From: Prosthecobacter gellanilyticus
Lineage (GTDB): Bacteria; Verrucomicrobiota; Verrucomicrobiia; Verrucomicrobiales; Verrucomicrobiaceae
Length of the DNA stretch: 64,000 nt
NCBI RefSeq assembly: GCF_007992435.1
Contig: NZ_BKAG01000005.1
Location: 62,001-126,000 of the forward strand
Reading direction: 5' to 3'
This document shows, in pieces, positions 17,429-26,222 of the stretch (position 1 is the stretch's first letter; each line of letters begins with the position of its first letter). Below the pieces are notes generated by a model. That model was not told the DNA's origin. It ran no database searches and saw nothing but the letters and a program-made list of their open reading frames with translations. The position numbers were made by a program, and so were the translations under genes.

Positions 17429-18262
17429 ATGTCTCATGATTCACCTCATCTCGCCCGGCTGCGTCTGCTGGCCCGGGGCGAGCCCGAGGCACTGGCAGGC
17501 TGGCTGAGGCAGACGCTGACGCGCGAGACTCTGCTGACTCTGATTGTCACCATCATCGCAGGTTGTGCGCTCTATGGATTTGGGCTGGGGCTCTGGAGGG
17601 CGCCGCTGCAGGGAGTGTTTGTGGCCGTGAAGATGCCGCTGCTGATCTTCCTCACGCTGCTCGTGAATGGTTTGATCAATGGCATGCTCGGCCTGCTGCT
17701 CGGCTCAGGCATGTCCTTCCGGCAGACGGTGGTGGCCTGCTTGATGAGCTTTGCCATCTTCAGCCTCATCGTAGGTTCCTTCAGCCCGCTCATCATCCTC
17801 TGGGTGCTGGACTCTCCACCTCCAGGGCAGCCCGGAGGTGCGGAGTGGTACCGCATCTTTTTGTTGGGCAATACCGCCATCATCGCCTTCGCCGGCATCG
17901 TGGCCAACCACAAGCTCCTGGGCTTGATCCAGGCCTTCTCGGGCGATGCGGCCGCAGGCTGGCGCACGCTCGTCGCGTGGCTGGCGGGGAATCTCTTCGT
18001 CGGTGCCCAGCTCTCCTACATCCTGCGGCCCTTCTTTGGGAATCCTGAACTGCCTGTGCAGTTCCTGCGACCGAATCCCCTGGAAGGAAATTTCTATGAG
18101 GCCGTGTGGGGCATGCTGCGAGCGAGCATCGGGCCTGATTCCCAAGTGCCCGTCACAATCTTGACGATCATGCTCATCGCCACCGCGATGGCAGCCATCT
18201 CAAACCACATGGCCAAACAGGCCGGCAAGGCCTTCAAGCCCATTCACCCCCCACCACCATGA
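17429..18262 (+). CDS. Multi-span membrane protein, Yip1-like
   Basis: About 277 residues with five or six predicted membrane spans (LLTLIVTIIAGCALYGFGLGL, PLLIFLTLLVNGLINGMLGLLL, VACLMSFAIFSLIVGSF, IAFAGIVANHKLLGL, and one near the C-terminus). It resembles the loose Yip1/DUF membrane families without a diagnostic motif. I chose ATG 17429 over an in-frame TTG at 17393, which sits inside the inverted repeat. Its stop overlaps the start of the next gene (ATGA), so the two are translationally coupled. Confidence 0.7.
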   Translation: MSHDSPHLARLRLLARGEPEALAGWLRQTLTRETLLTLIVTIIAGCALYGFGLGLWRAPLQGVFVAVKMPLLIFLTLLVNGLINGMLGLLLGSGMSFRQTVVACLMSFAIFSLIVGSFSPLIILWVLDSPPPGQPGGAEWYRIFLLGNTAIIAFAGIVANHKLLGLIQAFSGDAAAGWRTLVAWLAGNLFVGAQLSYILRPFFGNPELPVQFLRPNPLEGNFYEAVWGMLRASIGPDSQVPVTILTIMLIATAMAAISNHMAKQAGKAFKPIHPPPP

Positions 18263-19017
18263 ACACGGAATCCACACCACCTCCCGTTCCAGCGTCATCC
18301 ACACCTGAGGCTGCCAAGGCCGCAGGCATGAAAATTGAGCCCATGCAGGGTCCGCCCACGCTTCCCAATGTCGTCGAGGCCCTGCTCAAGCATCCCGGCA
18401 GATTGCTTCACGCGTTTCAGGAGGGTGGCAAAGGTGTGCCTGTGAAACTGGCGCTCAGCGCCTTGATCTCCCTGTCTGTTTTTGGGGTGCTTCTCGGCAC
18501 CTTCTCCGGTGGCACCCAGCTCTGGGCAGCACCCTTGAAGATCACCATCGGCATGCTGGTGGCTGTGCTGATCTGTTTCCCGAGTCTGTACATCTTCAGC
18601 GCCCTGGATGGACTGAATGCGCGTGTGCATCAGATCGCTTCCGTCCTGCTAGGCATGGTCGCGCTGACGGCATTGCTGCTGCTCGGATTCGCACCGGTGA
18701 TCTGGGTCTTCAGCACGTCTACAGACTCCCTGGGCTTCATCGGCTTCCTCGTGCTCATGTTCTGGATCATCGGCCTCTTCTTTGGCGCTCGACTGCTCAC
18801 CGGAGCGGCCTCGGTCATTGGTTCAGAGTCCTCGGGTTATCTCAAGATCTGGATCGCCATCTTCACCATCGTCACCTTCCAGATGTCCACCTCGCTGCGG
18901 CCTTTGATCGGCACCTCGGAGACCTTCCTGCCCACGGAGAAAAAGTTCTTTCTCGAACACTGGATGCATCACATGGATGCCGATGCCACTCCGGCCGTCA
19001 GAACGCCCTCACGCTGA
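18259..19017 (+). CDS. Multi-span membrane protein, paralogue of the preceding gene
   Basis: 252 residues: a Pro/Ala-rich cytoplasmic N-terminus of about 60 residues, then five predicted membrane spans. It shares the layout and local phrases of its upstream neighbour (a W-x-A-P-L segment after the first span, then a SLRPLIG segment near the end against ILRPFFG), so the pair probably arose by duplication. The ATG overlaps the upstream stop by 4 bp. The 3' end overlaps the convergent porin gene by 20 bp. Function unknown; the two may form a heteromeric membrane complex. Confidence 0.65.
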   Translation: MNTESTPPPVPASSTPEAAKAAGMKIEPMQGPPTLPNVVEALLKHPGRLLHAFQEGGKGVPVKLALSALISLSVFGVLLGTFSGGTQLWAAPLKITIGMLVAVLICFPSLYIFSALDGLNARVHQIASVLLGMVALTALLLLGFAPVIWVFSTSTDSLGFIGFLVLMFWIIGLFFGARLLTGAASVIGSESSGYLKIWIAIFTIVTFQMSTSLRPLIGTSETFLPTEKKFFLEHWMHHMDADATPAVRTPSR

Positions 19018-20479
19018 TCTCAAAGTAAGCGAAATCGGTGTCACCACCTCTGACGGTGCTCTCCACGAAGCCGCCAGGGGTGAAATGAGCATAACCAAGA
19101 ATGGCCTCAACTTTCGGGGTGACCTGCCAGCGGGCGCGCATGTCGAACTCATGGCCGATGAAGCTGCCGCTGCGTCCTGTGCGGTCCCGCGCACCGGCGG
19201 TGTTGAGCCGGTCTGTGTCACTGGCCAGCCAGTACCAGCTGTAACCCATGTCCATCCTCAGCGTCTTTGAAGGCGTGAGCTCCAGCCGCGCCTTCGGGCT
19301 GCTGATGTTTTCAAACTGGATGTAGTCGTTCGCTGACCAGGGCCGGGCAAAGCCGAAGAAGCGCTCGAAACGGTTGTCCTGGTCATCGTTGGGATCCTTG
19401 TCACCGCCCGCATAGCCGTAGAAGGCGCTGAAGCGCGGCTTCCAGGGGGCTTTGAAAGTATAACCAACTTCAAGATTGCCCGCATAAGCCTCCATGTCCT
19501 GGGAACCGCTGCGGCCGGTCTGGTAGATGAGGTCGAAGTCGAAATCAAAAGCGGTGCCTGGAATGACACCATAACCGCGCAGGCCGGGTGAATGCACAAA
19601 ACGCTCAGCGACCGCGCCGTGGGCTGATTGACGGAGTGCCAGATAGAAGGGCTCGAGCGTGATCACTTCAGACCAGCCACGCCAATGGCCGATGATGGCA
19701 TACATCCACTGCTCCTTCACGGGTGCATCGGGCTCATACTTCTCCCGCTGCAGCGGCTGCACCGCCAGCAGGTCCACCTGCCAGTCATTCTTCTCCTGTC
19801 CAAGGGCTCCATGGAAACCCTGGAACGAATTGGCCGTGTTGCGCCATTGATTATTCCCGATCAGACGGCGGTCGAGAAACTCAAAGTTGTGAATGCCGTA
19901 GCGCAGGCTCAGCGGGCGGGCATTGCCCAGCGGATCATGCCCCAGCGCATCTTTAAAATAGAACTCACCATACAGACGGATGATCTCAAACTCGTTCACG
20001 TCACGCGTATCGCGCTCATAGTCGCTGTTGTAACGGCGCGAGTCCTGCATCTCCACGGCAAAGCGGAAGGGATCCAACGCATCGTGAATGCCGATGTAAG
20101 CCCGCGTGCGATGCAGCAGAGGTTCGTCCAGACCTGCCCGATTTCGGCGGATGTCATCATCGCGATACTCGTAGCGGAAGCGGTAGTCTAACCCCAGGTC
20201 CAGCCAGGTGGCATCCTTCAGCCAGTCCATTCCGGTGTCCTGGGCATGGCGCGCATACTTCGGCAGATCAGGATCCCGCGTCGTGCTGTAGCTCGCAGGC
20301 GCACGGTAGTAGCTTTCCTGCCCGAAGGCGGAAAGGGTACTGAGCGCGACAATGGCGAATGACAGGAGGCGGTTGGGCACGAAATGGGGGGAACGGCCAG
20401 ACTCCGCTAAAAATGCTCCTTTTCCAGTAAGGAAATCATTTCCCGCCGTGGCTCCTTCTTTGTGTTTCGACGTAATCAT
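18998..20479 (-). CDS. Alginate-export-type outer-membrane beta-barrel protein
   Basis: After a Sec signal (LLSFAIVALSTLSAFGQ) the protein is rich in alternating aromatic strands, with features of the alginate-export porin family: LGLDYRFRYEYRDDD, RTRAYIGIHDAL, LYGEFYF, LRYGIHNFEFLDRRLIGN and a C-terminal strand ending in Phe (FEISVRAF). It likely forms an outer-membrane channel for anionic saccharides or similar solutes. The initial 33 residues before the signal look non-coding, and a GTG at 20378-20380 (VPNRLL) may be the true start. No alginate synthesis genes are nearby. Confidence 0.8.
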   Translation of the reverse strand: MITSKHKEGATAGNDFLTGKGAFLAESGRSPHFVPNRLLSFAIVALSTLSAFGQESYYRAPASYSTTRDPDLPKYARHAQDTGMDWLKDATWLDLGLDYRFRYEYRDDDIRRNRAGLDEPLLHRTRAYIGIHDALDPFRFAVEMQDSRRYNSDYERDTRDVNEFEIIRLYGEFYFKDALGHDPLGNARPLSLRYGIHNFEFLDRRLIGNNQWRNTANSFQGFHGALGQEKNDWQVDLLAVQPLQREKYEPDAPVKEQWMYAIIGHWRGWSEVITLEPFYLALRQSAHGAVAERFVHSPGLRGYGVIPGTAFDFDFDLIYQTGRSGSQDMEAYAGNLEVGYTFKAPWKPRFSAFYGYAGGDKDPNDDQDNRFERFFGFARPWSANDYIQFENISSPKARLELTPSKTLRMDMGYSWYWLASDTDRLNTAGARDRTGRSGSFIGHEFDMRARWQVTPKVEAILGYAHFTPGGFVESTVRGGDTDFAYFEISVRAF

Positions 20480-20536
20480 GCTGGATCAAAGGCAGGTTTC
20501 CCGTCAGAACGAGCGTTGGACTACCCGACCACCCTC

Positions 20537-21511
20537 ATGCCCCGCATTACCATCATTGACTGGCGTACCTCTCCACAAGGAGATCCGGATTCCACCATTG
20601 AGCGCCATATCATTGGCGATGCAGCGGAGGTCCGGCGCTTCCTGTGCGAAACCGATGCCGACCTGACGGAGGAGATCTGCGCCTCTGACGCACTTATTGT
20701 TTGGCACAACATGCCGCTCACTGCCCAGGGCATCTCACGGCTGAAGCAGTGTCGTGCCATCATCCGCAACGGCGTCGGCTTTGACAGTGTGGATGTCGCC
20801 GCTGCGCGTGAGCATGGCATCGCTGTCTGCAATGTGCCTGATTATGGCACGGAGGAGGTCGCGGACCATGCCATTGCCCTTACCATGGCGCTTTGCCGGC
20901 AGATCCTGCCTCTTGATGCGGAGGCGAAGAAACTCGGCTGGCTGATCAAGGTAGAGCCTCGCTTGCGACGTCTCAGCACACTGACCTTTGGCATCGTCGG
21001 CCTGGGCCGCATCGGCACGGCCACGGCACTGCGGGCGAAGGGGCTCGGCTTTCGCGTGATCTTCCATGACCCCTATCTGGCCAATGGCGCTGACAAGGCT
21101 CTCGGCATCTCGCGAGTACGAACCTTGGATGAGCTGCTCAGGCAATCCGATGTGCTCTCGGTGCATTGCCCGCTGAATGCGGAGACACATCATCTCATCG
21201 CGGAGCGTGAGCTTGCGCTACTGAAGCCCTCTTCATTTGTCGTCAACACGGCCCGCGGAGCCATCATCAAGAAGACTGCCATCCTTACGGCCTTGCGTGA
21301 AGGTTGTCTCGCGGGTGCTGGACTTGATGTCATTGAAAACGAGCCTCTGCGCACAGAGGACGAGGCGGCCACGCCCAATCTCATCGCCACCTGTCACGCC
21401 GCCTTTTGCAGCGTGGAGTCGAAGATCGAGATGCGCAGCACCTCGGCACGCATTGCACGTGCCGCCGTTACCGGAGAACCTTTGGAAAACGTGGTGAACG
21501 GCGTGTCCTGA
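20537..21511 (+). CDS. D-isomer-specific 2-hydroxyacid dehydrogenase, CtBP-like
   Basis: 324 residues in the normal two-domain layout. The Rossmann motif is GLGRIGTATALRAKGLG, followed by a basic/acid segment (IFHDPY) that fits NAD specificity. Catalytic residues are Arg in NTARGAI, Glu in IENEPL and His in ATCHAAF, where CtBP-like members carry the shifted His-Ala context. It oxidises or reduces a 2-hydroxy acid/2-keto acid pair; the substrate is undetermined. ATG 20537 is chosen because the family starts with a short beta strand (MPRITIIDWR); upstream in-frame sequence to 20462 looks non-coding. Confidence 0.85.
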   Translation: MPRITIIDWRTSPQGDPDSTIERHIIGDAAEVRRFLCETDADLTEEICASDALIVWHNMPLTAQGISRLKQCRAIIRNGVGFDSVDVAAAREHGIAVCNVPDYGTEEVADHAIALTMALCRQILPLDAEAKKLGWLIKVEPRLRRLSTLTFGIVGLGRIGTATALRAKGLGFRVIFHDPYLANGADKALGISRVRTLDELLRQSDVLSVHCPLNAETHHLIAERELALLKPSSFVVNTARGAIIKKTAILTALREGCLAGAGLDVIENEPLRTEDEAATPNLIATCHAAFCSVESKIEMRSTSARIARAAVTGEPLENVVNGVS

Positions 21512-21536
21512 GGATCACGCCGTCCTACCAGCCTAA

Positions 21537-22292
21537 TCAAAGATACGGTTCGATCGGCAGCTTGCCGTTGCTCGCGCAGATGAACATCGTGCCGGGCTTC
21601 ACCGTGCTCGGCGAGGTGCTTACCTTGCCGCCTGCGGCTTCCACCAGCATCACACCGGCGGCGATGTCCCACAGGCTGATCTGCTCTTCCACATAGGCAT
21701 CCAGACGGCCGCTGGCAATATAGGCCAGAGCCAGCGCGGCACTGCCGAGCATGCGGGTCTTGCGCACTTCGTAGGCGATGCGCTTGTAGCGCTCAAAACC
21801 GAGATCGAGAGCGGACTTGCTCTTGGAGAAACCCACCGTCACCACCGCTTCCGCCATGGTGGCGCGATTGCTCACAGTGATGGGCTTGCCATTCAGCATG
21901 GGCGGGCCGCCCTTCACCACGCTCCACGTCTCGTTCATCATCGGATCATGAATGACCCCGAGCAGCGTCTCCTTCGTGTGCCTGTCGCGCGCGGCGATGG
22001 ACACGCAGAAGTGCGGGATGTTGAAGTAGTAGTTCACCGTGCCGTCGATCGGATCCACGATCCACTCGACATCGCCATCACCGCCGATGTCGCCTTCTTC
22101 CTCGCCCAGGATCGCATGTGTGGGATCATTCTTCAGGATGATCTCCGTGATCAGCTTCTGGCTGCGCACATCCAGCTCCAGCTTGATGTCATGGCGCTGC
22201 ATCTCATTGACCGTGAGATCGGAGCCAAAGTTGCTTTTGATGAGCTGGCCGGCCTGAGTGGCGGCATCGAGGGCGATGGGGAGGAGGTTCAT
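21537..22292 (-). CDS. Inositol monophosphatase family protein
   Basis: 251 residues with the full metal-binding set: GEEEGD (Glu), DPIDGTVNY (the Asp-Pro-Ile-Asp-Gly-Thr core) and WDIAAG near the C-terminus. It hydrolyses inositol-1-phosphate or a related sugar phosphate or nucleotide (SuhB/CysQ-like). It lies 36 bp downstream of coaB on the same strand, but the two functions are not obviously connected. Confidence 0.88.
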   Translation of the reverse strand: MNLLPIALDAATQAGQLIKSNFGSDLTVNEMQRHDIKLELDVRSQKLITEIILKNDPTHAILGEEEGDIGGDGDVEWIVDPIDGTVNYYFNIPHFCVSIAARDRHTKETLLGVIHDPMMNETWSVVKGGPPMLNGKPITVSNRATMAEAVVTVGFSKSKSALDLGFERYKRIAYEVRKTRMLGSAALALAYIASGRLDAYVEEQISLWDIAAGVMLVEAAGGKVSTSPSTVKPGTMFICASNGKLPIEPYL

Positions 22293-22328
22293 TAAAGGGG
22301 GGATGGAATAACAAAAAGAGAGGAAAAA

Positions 22329-22964
22329 CTAGCGGGCAAGCCGGGAGATGAGCTGGATGAGCTCGCCTGCGAGAGCGGCCTTGCTCTGGCGTGGCATGAC
22401 CTGGGTCCGGCCGCCGGGAAGGCAGAGAGTGACGGCGTTTTCCACACTGTCAAACCCGATGCCCGGCTGGGACACATCGTTGGCGATGATGAGATCACAG
22501 CCTTTGCGCACCAGCTTGTCCTGCGCGTGCTCGATGAGCTTCTCCGTCTCTGCGGCGAAACCGACCAGGCAGCCCTTGAAGCCAAACACGCTGCGTGCTG
22601 AGCCGAGGATGTCCTCGGTGCGCTCCAGTTCCAGCGTCAGCGTCTCCGCCCCTTTCTTGATCTTCTGTTCCGCCTTCACTGCGGGGCGGTAGTCCGCCAC
22701 CGCGGCCGCAAAGATGGCCGCATCTGCCTTCGAGAGGTGTTTCTGCACCGCCTCATACATCTCGCGGGCCGTCTCCACCTTCACCAGATGAATGCCTTCA
22801 GGGGCGGGAAGCGTCACCGGACCGGAGATCAGGGTCACCTCATGCTCCTCGTTCCGCGCAGCCTCAGCCAGGGCATAGCCCATGCGGCCGGAGGAGCGGT
22901 TGGTGAGATACCGCACGGGATCAAGCGGCTCGCGTGTGGGGCCTGCGGTGATGAGGATGTGCAT
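22329..22964 (-). CDS. coaB: Stand-alone phosphopantothenate-cysteine ligase
   Basis: 211 residues matching only the CoaB half of the usual bifunctional CoaBC: ITAGPTREPLDPVRYLTNRSSGRMG at the N-terminus (given as its key residues TAGPT, DPVR, NRSSG), the AAVADYRP segment, the Lys-rich KIKKG ATP-binding stretch and NDVSQPGIGFDS with the catalytic Asn. It joins cysteine to 4'-phosphopantothenate in CoA synthesis. The start is only slightly upstream of the first beta strand, so no CoaC flavoprotein domain is fused; the decarboxylase must be elsewhere. Confidence 0.85.
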   Translation of the reverse strand: MHILITAGPTREPLDPVRYLTNRSSGRMGYALAEAARNEEHEVTLISGPVTLPAPEGIHLVKVETAREMYEAVQKHLSKADAAIFAAAVADYRPAVKAEQKIKKGAETLTLELERTEDILGSARSVFGFKGCLVGFAAETEKLIEHAQDKLVRKGCDLIIANDVSQPGIGFDSVENAVTLCLPGGRTQVMPRQSKAALAGELIQLISRLAR

Positions 22965-23136
22965 GGGAGGCTCTACGACGAGGACGGCATGGGGTCAAGA
23001 TGGCGGCGGGAGGCGCGCTGGCTGCAGGGGGAGTTTTATGCGAATTCGGCAGAAGCCTGATTCCCCACGCCACATAGCATTTGCCCTCTCCAGTCCACCC
23101 CGCCATCATCGCAGCCACACCACCCAACCTACTCCC

Positions 23137-24639
23137 ATGTATTTTCTCGGCATCGACAGCGGCACGCAGAGCACCAAGGCCATCGTTCTGGATCTGGAAA
23201 GCGGCAAGATTCTCGCCTCCGGACACAACGCCTACGACCTGATCGAAGGTCTGCCTCCCGGCCATCTCGAGCAGCATCCGCAGGACTGGCTGAATGCCGT
23301 GGAGGCCAGTGTGAAGCAGTGCCTGGAGAAGCTCGGCGCGGATCGTGCGAAGATCGCCGGCATCGGCGTCAGCGGCCAGCAGCATGGTCTGGTGGCCCTC
23401 GGTGCAGATGACAAGCCCGTGCGCCCCGCCAAGCTGTGGTGCGATACCTCCACCCAGGCGCAGTGCGCGGAGATGGCCCATGAGTTCGGCGGTCATCCGG
23501 GCATCATCGCCCTGGCAGGGAATGCCATGCTTCCTGGTTATACCATTCCAAAGCTGCTCTGGATGAAGCAGAACGAGCCGGAGAACTTTGCCAAGACCAC
23601 CTCCATCCTGCTGCCGCATGATTACATCAATTTCTGGCTCAGCGGTGTGAAGCGCATGGAGTACGGAGATGCCTCCGGCATGGGCATCCTGAATGTGAAC
23701 ACGCGCCAGTGGTGCTACGAGATCTGTGATTACATCGACCCGCGTGTGCGCTCCATGCTGCCTGAGCTCGGCTCCAGCCGCAGCGTGCATGGCCGCCTCC
23801 GTCCTGAGCTCGCGAAGGCCTGGGGCCTCGGTGATAACGTCATCATCTCCGCCGGTGGTGGAGACAACATGATGGGCGCCATCGGCACCGGCAACATCAA
23901 GCCCGGCGTGGTCACCGCCAGCTTCGGCACCAGCGGCACGCTCTATGGTGTTGCTGCTGCACCCGTGGTGGATGGCCAGGGCGAGGTCGCGGCTTTCTGC
24001 GACAGCACGGACCAGTGGCTGCCGCTCGTCTGCACCATGAACGTCACCGTGGTGACCGAGCAGGTGCGCGAGATGTATGGCTGGGATTTGAAGCAGCTTG
24101 AGGCCGCCGTGGCCTCCGCGCCTGTCGGTGCAGAGGGTGTGATGTTCCTGCCTTACCTGAATGGCGAACGCACTCCGAACCTGCCGAACGGCACCGGTGT
24201 GCTGCATGGTCTGCGCCCCACGAACATGACCCCTGCCAACATCGCCCGCGCGGCGGTGGAAGGTGCCACACTCGGCCTTGCCTATGGTTTGAAGCGCTTC
24301 CGTGATCTCGGCATGAACCCCACGGAAGTTCGTCTCACCGGTGGTGGCAGCAAAAGCCCCGTCTGGCGTCAGATCGTGGCAGACTGCTTCAATGCTGAAG
24401 TCGTCACGCTCAGCACCAGCGAAGGCGCTGCCCTCGGCGGTGCCATTCAGGCTGCCTTTGCGCAGGCCAATGAAGGTGGTGCCGAGAAAGTCAGCTACGA
24501 GCAGCTCTGCGCAAAACTAGTTGCGCTGGACGAATCCACCCGCTGCAAGCCGAACGCGGAGAATGCCGCGAAGTATACCCTACAGCTCGAGCGCCAGATG
24601 GAACTGACGGGCCGCCTGCAGCAGACGGGCTGGCTTTGA
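23137..24639 (+). CDS. xylB: Xylulokinase
   Basis: 500 residues, the family's normal length. FGGY-kinase signatures are the phosphate-1 strand GIDSGTQSTKAIV, the substrate loop GVSGQQHGLV, LWCDTST, the LLPHDYINFWL segment and the C-terminal ATP loop TGGGSKSPVWRQI. It phosphorylates D-xylulose to xylulose-5-phosphate for the pentose-phosphate pathway. No xylose isomerase or sugar transporter is adjacent. ATG 23137 is chosen by homology to the start of the first strand; the longer upstream frame is not coding-like. Confidence 0.92.
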   Translation: MYFLGIDSGTQSTKAIVLDLESGKILASGHNAYDLIEGLPPGHLEQHPQDWLNAVEASVKQCLEKLGADRAKIAGIGVSGQQHGLVALGADDKPVRPAKLWCDTSTQAQCAEMAHEFGGHPGIIALAGNAMLPGYTIPKLLWMKQNEPENFAKTTSILLPHDYINFWLSGVKRMEYGDASGMGILNVNTRQWCYEICDYIDPRVRSMLPELGSSRSVHGRLRPELAKAWGLGDNVIISAGGGDNMMGAIGTGNIKPGVVTASFGTSGTLYGVAAAPVVDGQGEVAAFCDSTDQWLPLVCTMNVTVVTEQVREMYGWDLKQLEAAVASAPVGAEGVMFLPYLNGERTPNLPNGTGVLHGLRPTNMTPANIARAAVEGATLGLAYGLKRFRDLGMNPTEVRLTGGGSKSPVWRQIVADCFNAEVVTLSTSEGAALGGAIQAAFAQANEGGAEKVSYEQLCAKLVALDESTRCKPNAENAAKYTLQLERQMELTGRLQQTGWL

Positions 24640-24643
24640 GCAT

Positions 24644-24907
24644 ATGAGTTCCAAACATATGCTCGTGCTGCCGTGGGTCCTCCTGCTGCAGATCACGGCT
24701 TTGGCCTGCTGCACAATCACACTGGTTGGCGTCAGCTACGCTGACGTATTGACCGCCGCTCTAGTCTTCACGCTCTTGGCTGCTGCGCTTCTCATCCTGC
24801 CATTCAGACGCGGTGGCAAGGTGATGAAGATCGTCAGCGTCATCCATGCTCTGCCAACGATCTATGTGGTCCTGGAATTTTTACGTCGGGTACCTCATGT
24901 GTTCTGA
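24644..24907 (+). CDS. Small membrane protein, hypothetical (87 aa)
   Basis: Three hydrophobic stretches of membrane-span length (LVLPWVLLLQITALACCTI, VLTAALVFTLLAAALLILPF, and IVSVIHALPTIYVVLEFL) separated by short loops with basic residues (RRGGK). It begins 4 bp after the xylB stop, so it is probably co-transcribed. No family recognised. Confidence 0.6.
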   Translation: MSSKHMLVLPWVLLLQITALACCTITLVGVSYADVLTAALVFTLLAAALLILPFRRGGKVMKIVSVIHALPTIYVVLEFLRRVPHVF

Positions 24908-24925
24908 TGTGCCAGGGTGGTGAAA

Positions 24926-26222
24926 TCACTTCTTCATCAACCCGATCACCGTCGTGGCCATGGCCTTCACGCCGGTCTCGATGGTCGGCTCGGGCACTGG
25001 CTTGAAGAACGGCGAGTGTAGGGAAGGCAATGCGGTGCCTTTCGTCTTCACCTCGGCAACTGCTTCCGGCGACTGCGTGCCTAACCAAAACATGCACAGC
25101 GGCACTTTTTCCTTGGTGAGACCGTATTCGGCAAAGTCCTCCGCCCCCATCACCGGCTCGCGTGGCAACACATTCTTCTCGCCAAGAGTCGTGTGCAGGA
25201 TCTGGCGCACTTCCTGGCAGAGGGCAGGCGTGTTGTAGAGGGCAGGGGACTGATCATCGGAGACGAGAATCTCGGGCATCCGGTCCGCAGGCATGTTCGC
25301 AGACTCGGCCTGGGCCTTGGCAATGCGCTTGATGGACTCGATCAGATGCTTGCGCGTCTCCGTCTTGTAGCTGCGCAGGGTGAGCTGCAACTTCACCTCC
25401 TCGGAGATGATGTTGCTCTTCGTGCCGCCATGGATGCTGCCCACCGTGATCACCGCCGGATCACCCGGGCGAAGCTCACGGCTCACGATGGTCTGCAGCG
25501 CCAGCACGATCTGCGAGGCCAGCACGATGGGGTCCTTGCACAGATGCGGCATGGAGCCGTGACCGCCCACGCCTTTCACGATGATCTCCACCGAGTCCAC
25601 ATTCGCCAACGCATAACCTTCCACGATGCCCACCGTGCCATGCGCGAGGTCGGAAGAGCAGTGGAGAGCCACGGCCTTGTCAGGCTTTGGAAACTTGGAG
25701 AATAGACCCGCTCTCAGCATGAGCCTTGCGCCGAGCACACGCTCCTCCGCAGGCTGGCCGATCATCACCGCCGTGCCTTTCCATTGATCACGTGTCTTGG
25801 CCAGCACGCGAGCGGTACCGATAAAGCTCGTCATGTGCATGTCGTGTCCGCAGGCGTGCATCACGTTCACCTCACGACCTGTCTCATCCTTCACCAGCTT
25901 CTTGCTCGCATAGGGCAGGCCGGTGAGTTCCTTCACGGGAAGCGCATCGAGATCCGTGCGCACCATGATGACCGGTCCTTCGCCGTTCTTCAACACACCG
26001 ACGACACCATTGCCACCCACCTTCTCCGTCACTTCCAAGCCTGCATCACGCAGTTCCTTGGCGACACGCACCGATGTCTCGGCCTCATGCAGGGAGAGCT
26101 CAGGATTCGCATGCAGTTCCTTGTAAAGAGTGAGCAGGGAGGGGATCTCGTCTTTGACGAGCGACTCCACATCAGCAGCGGCGAGGGAGGAGGTGACGAG
26201 CAGTGCGGCGAGGAAGGTTTTC
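24926..26222 (-). CDS. Exported M20-family amidohydrolase (peptidase/aminoacylase-like)
   Basis: A signal peptide (LAALLVTSSLAAADV) is followed by an M20D amidohydrolase: AHELHANPELSLHEAET-type N-terminus, metal ligands in HACGHDMH and QPAEE, the dimerisation segment GGHGSMPH, and PVMGAEDFAEY near the end. Relatives cleave N-acyl amino acids, hippurate or auxin conjugates and are usually cytoplasmic; here the enzyme is exported. The ATG (26222-26224) overlaps the stop of the polyferredoxin gene by 4 bp, making it the last gene of the four-gene flavinylation operon. Its substrate is unknown. Confidence 0.85.

Noticed and set aside
22882-24639. A longer xylulokinase start about 255 bp upstream.
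   Set aside because: The extra N-terminus overlaps the coaB promoter and has no homology-like content; the family begins at the GIDSGTQ strand.
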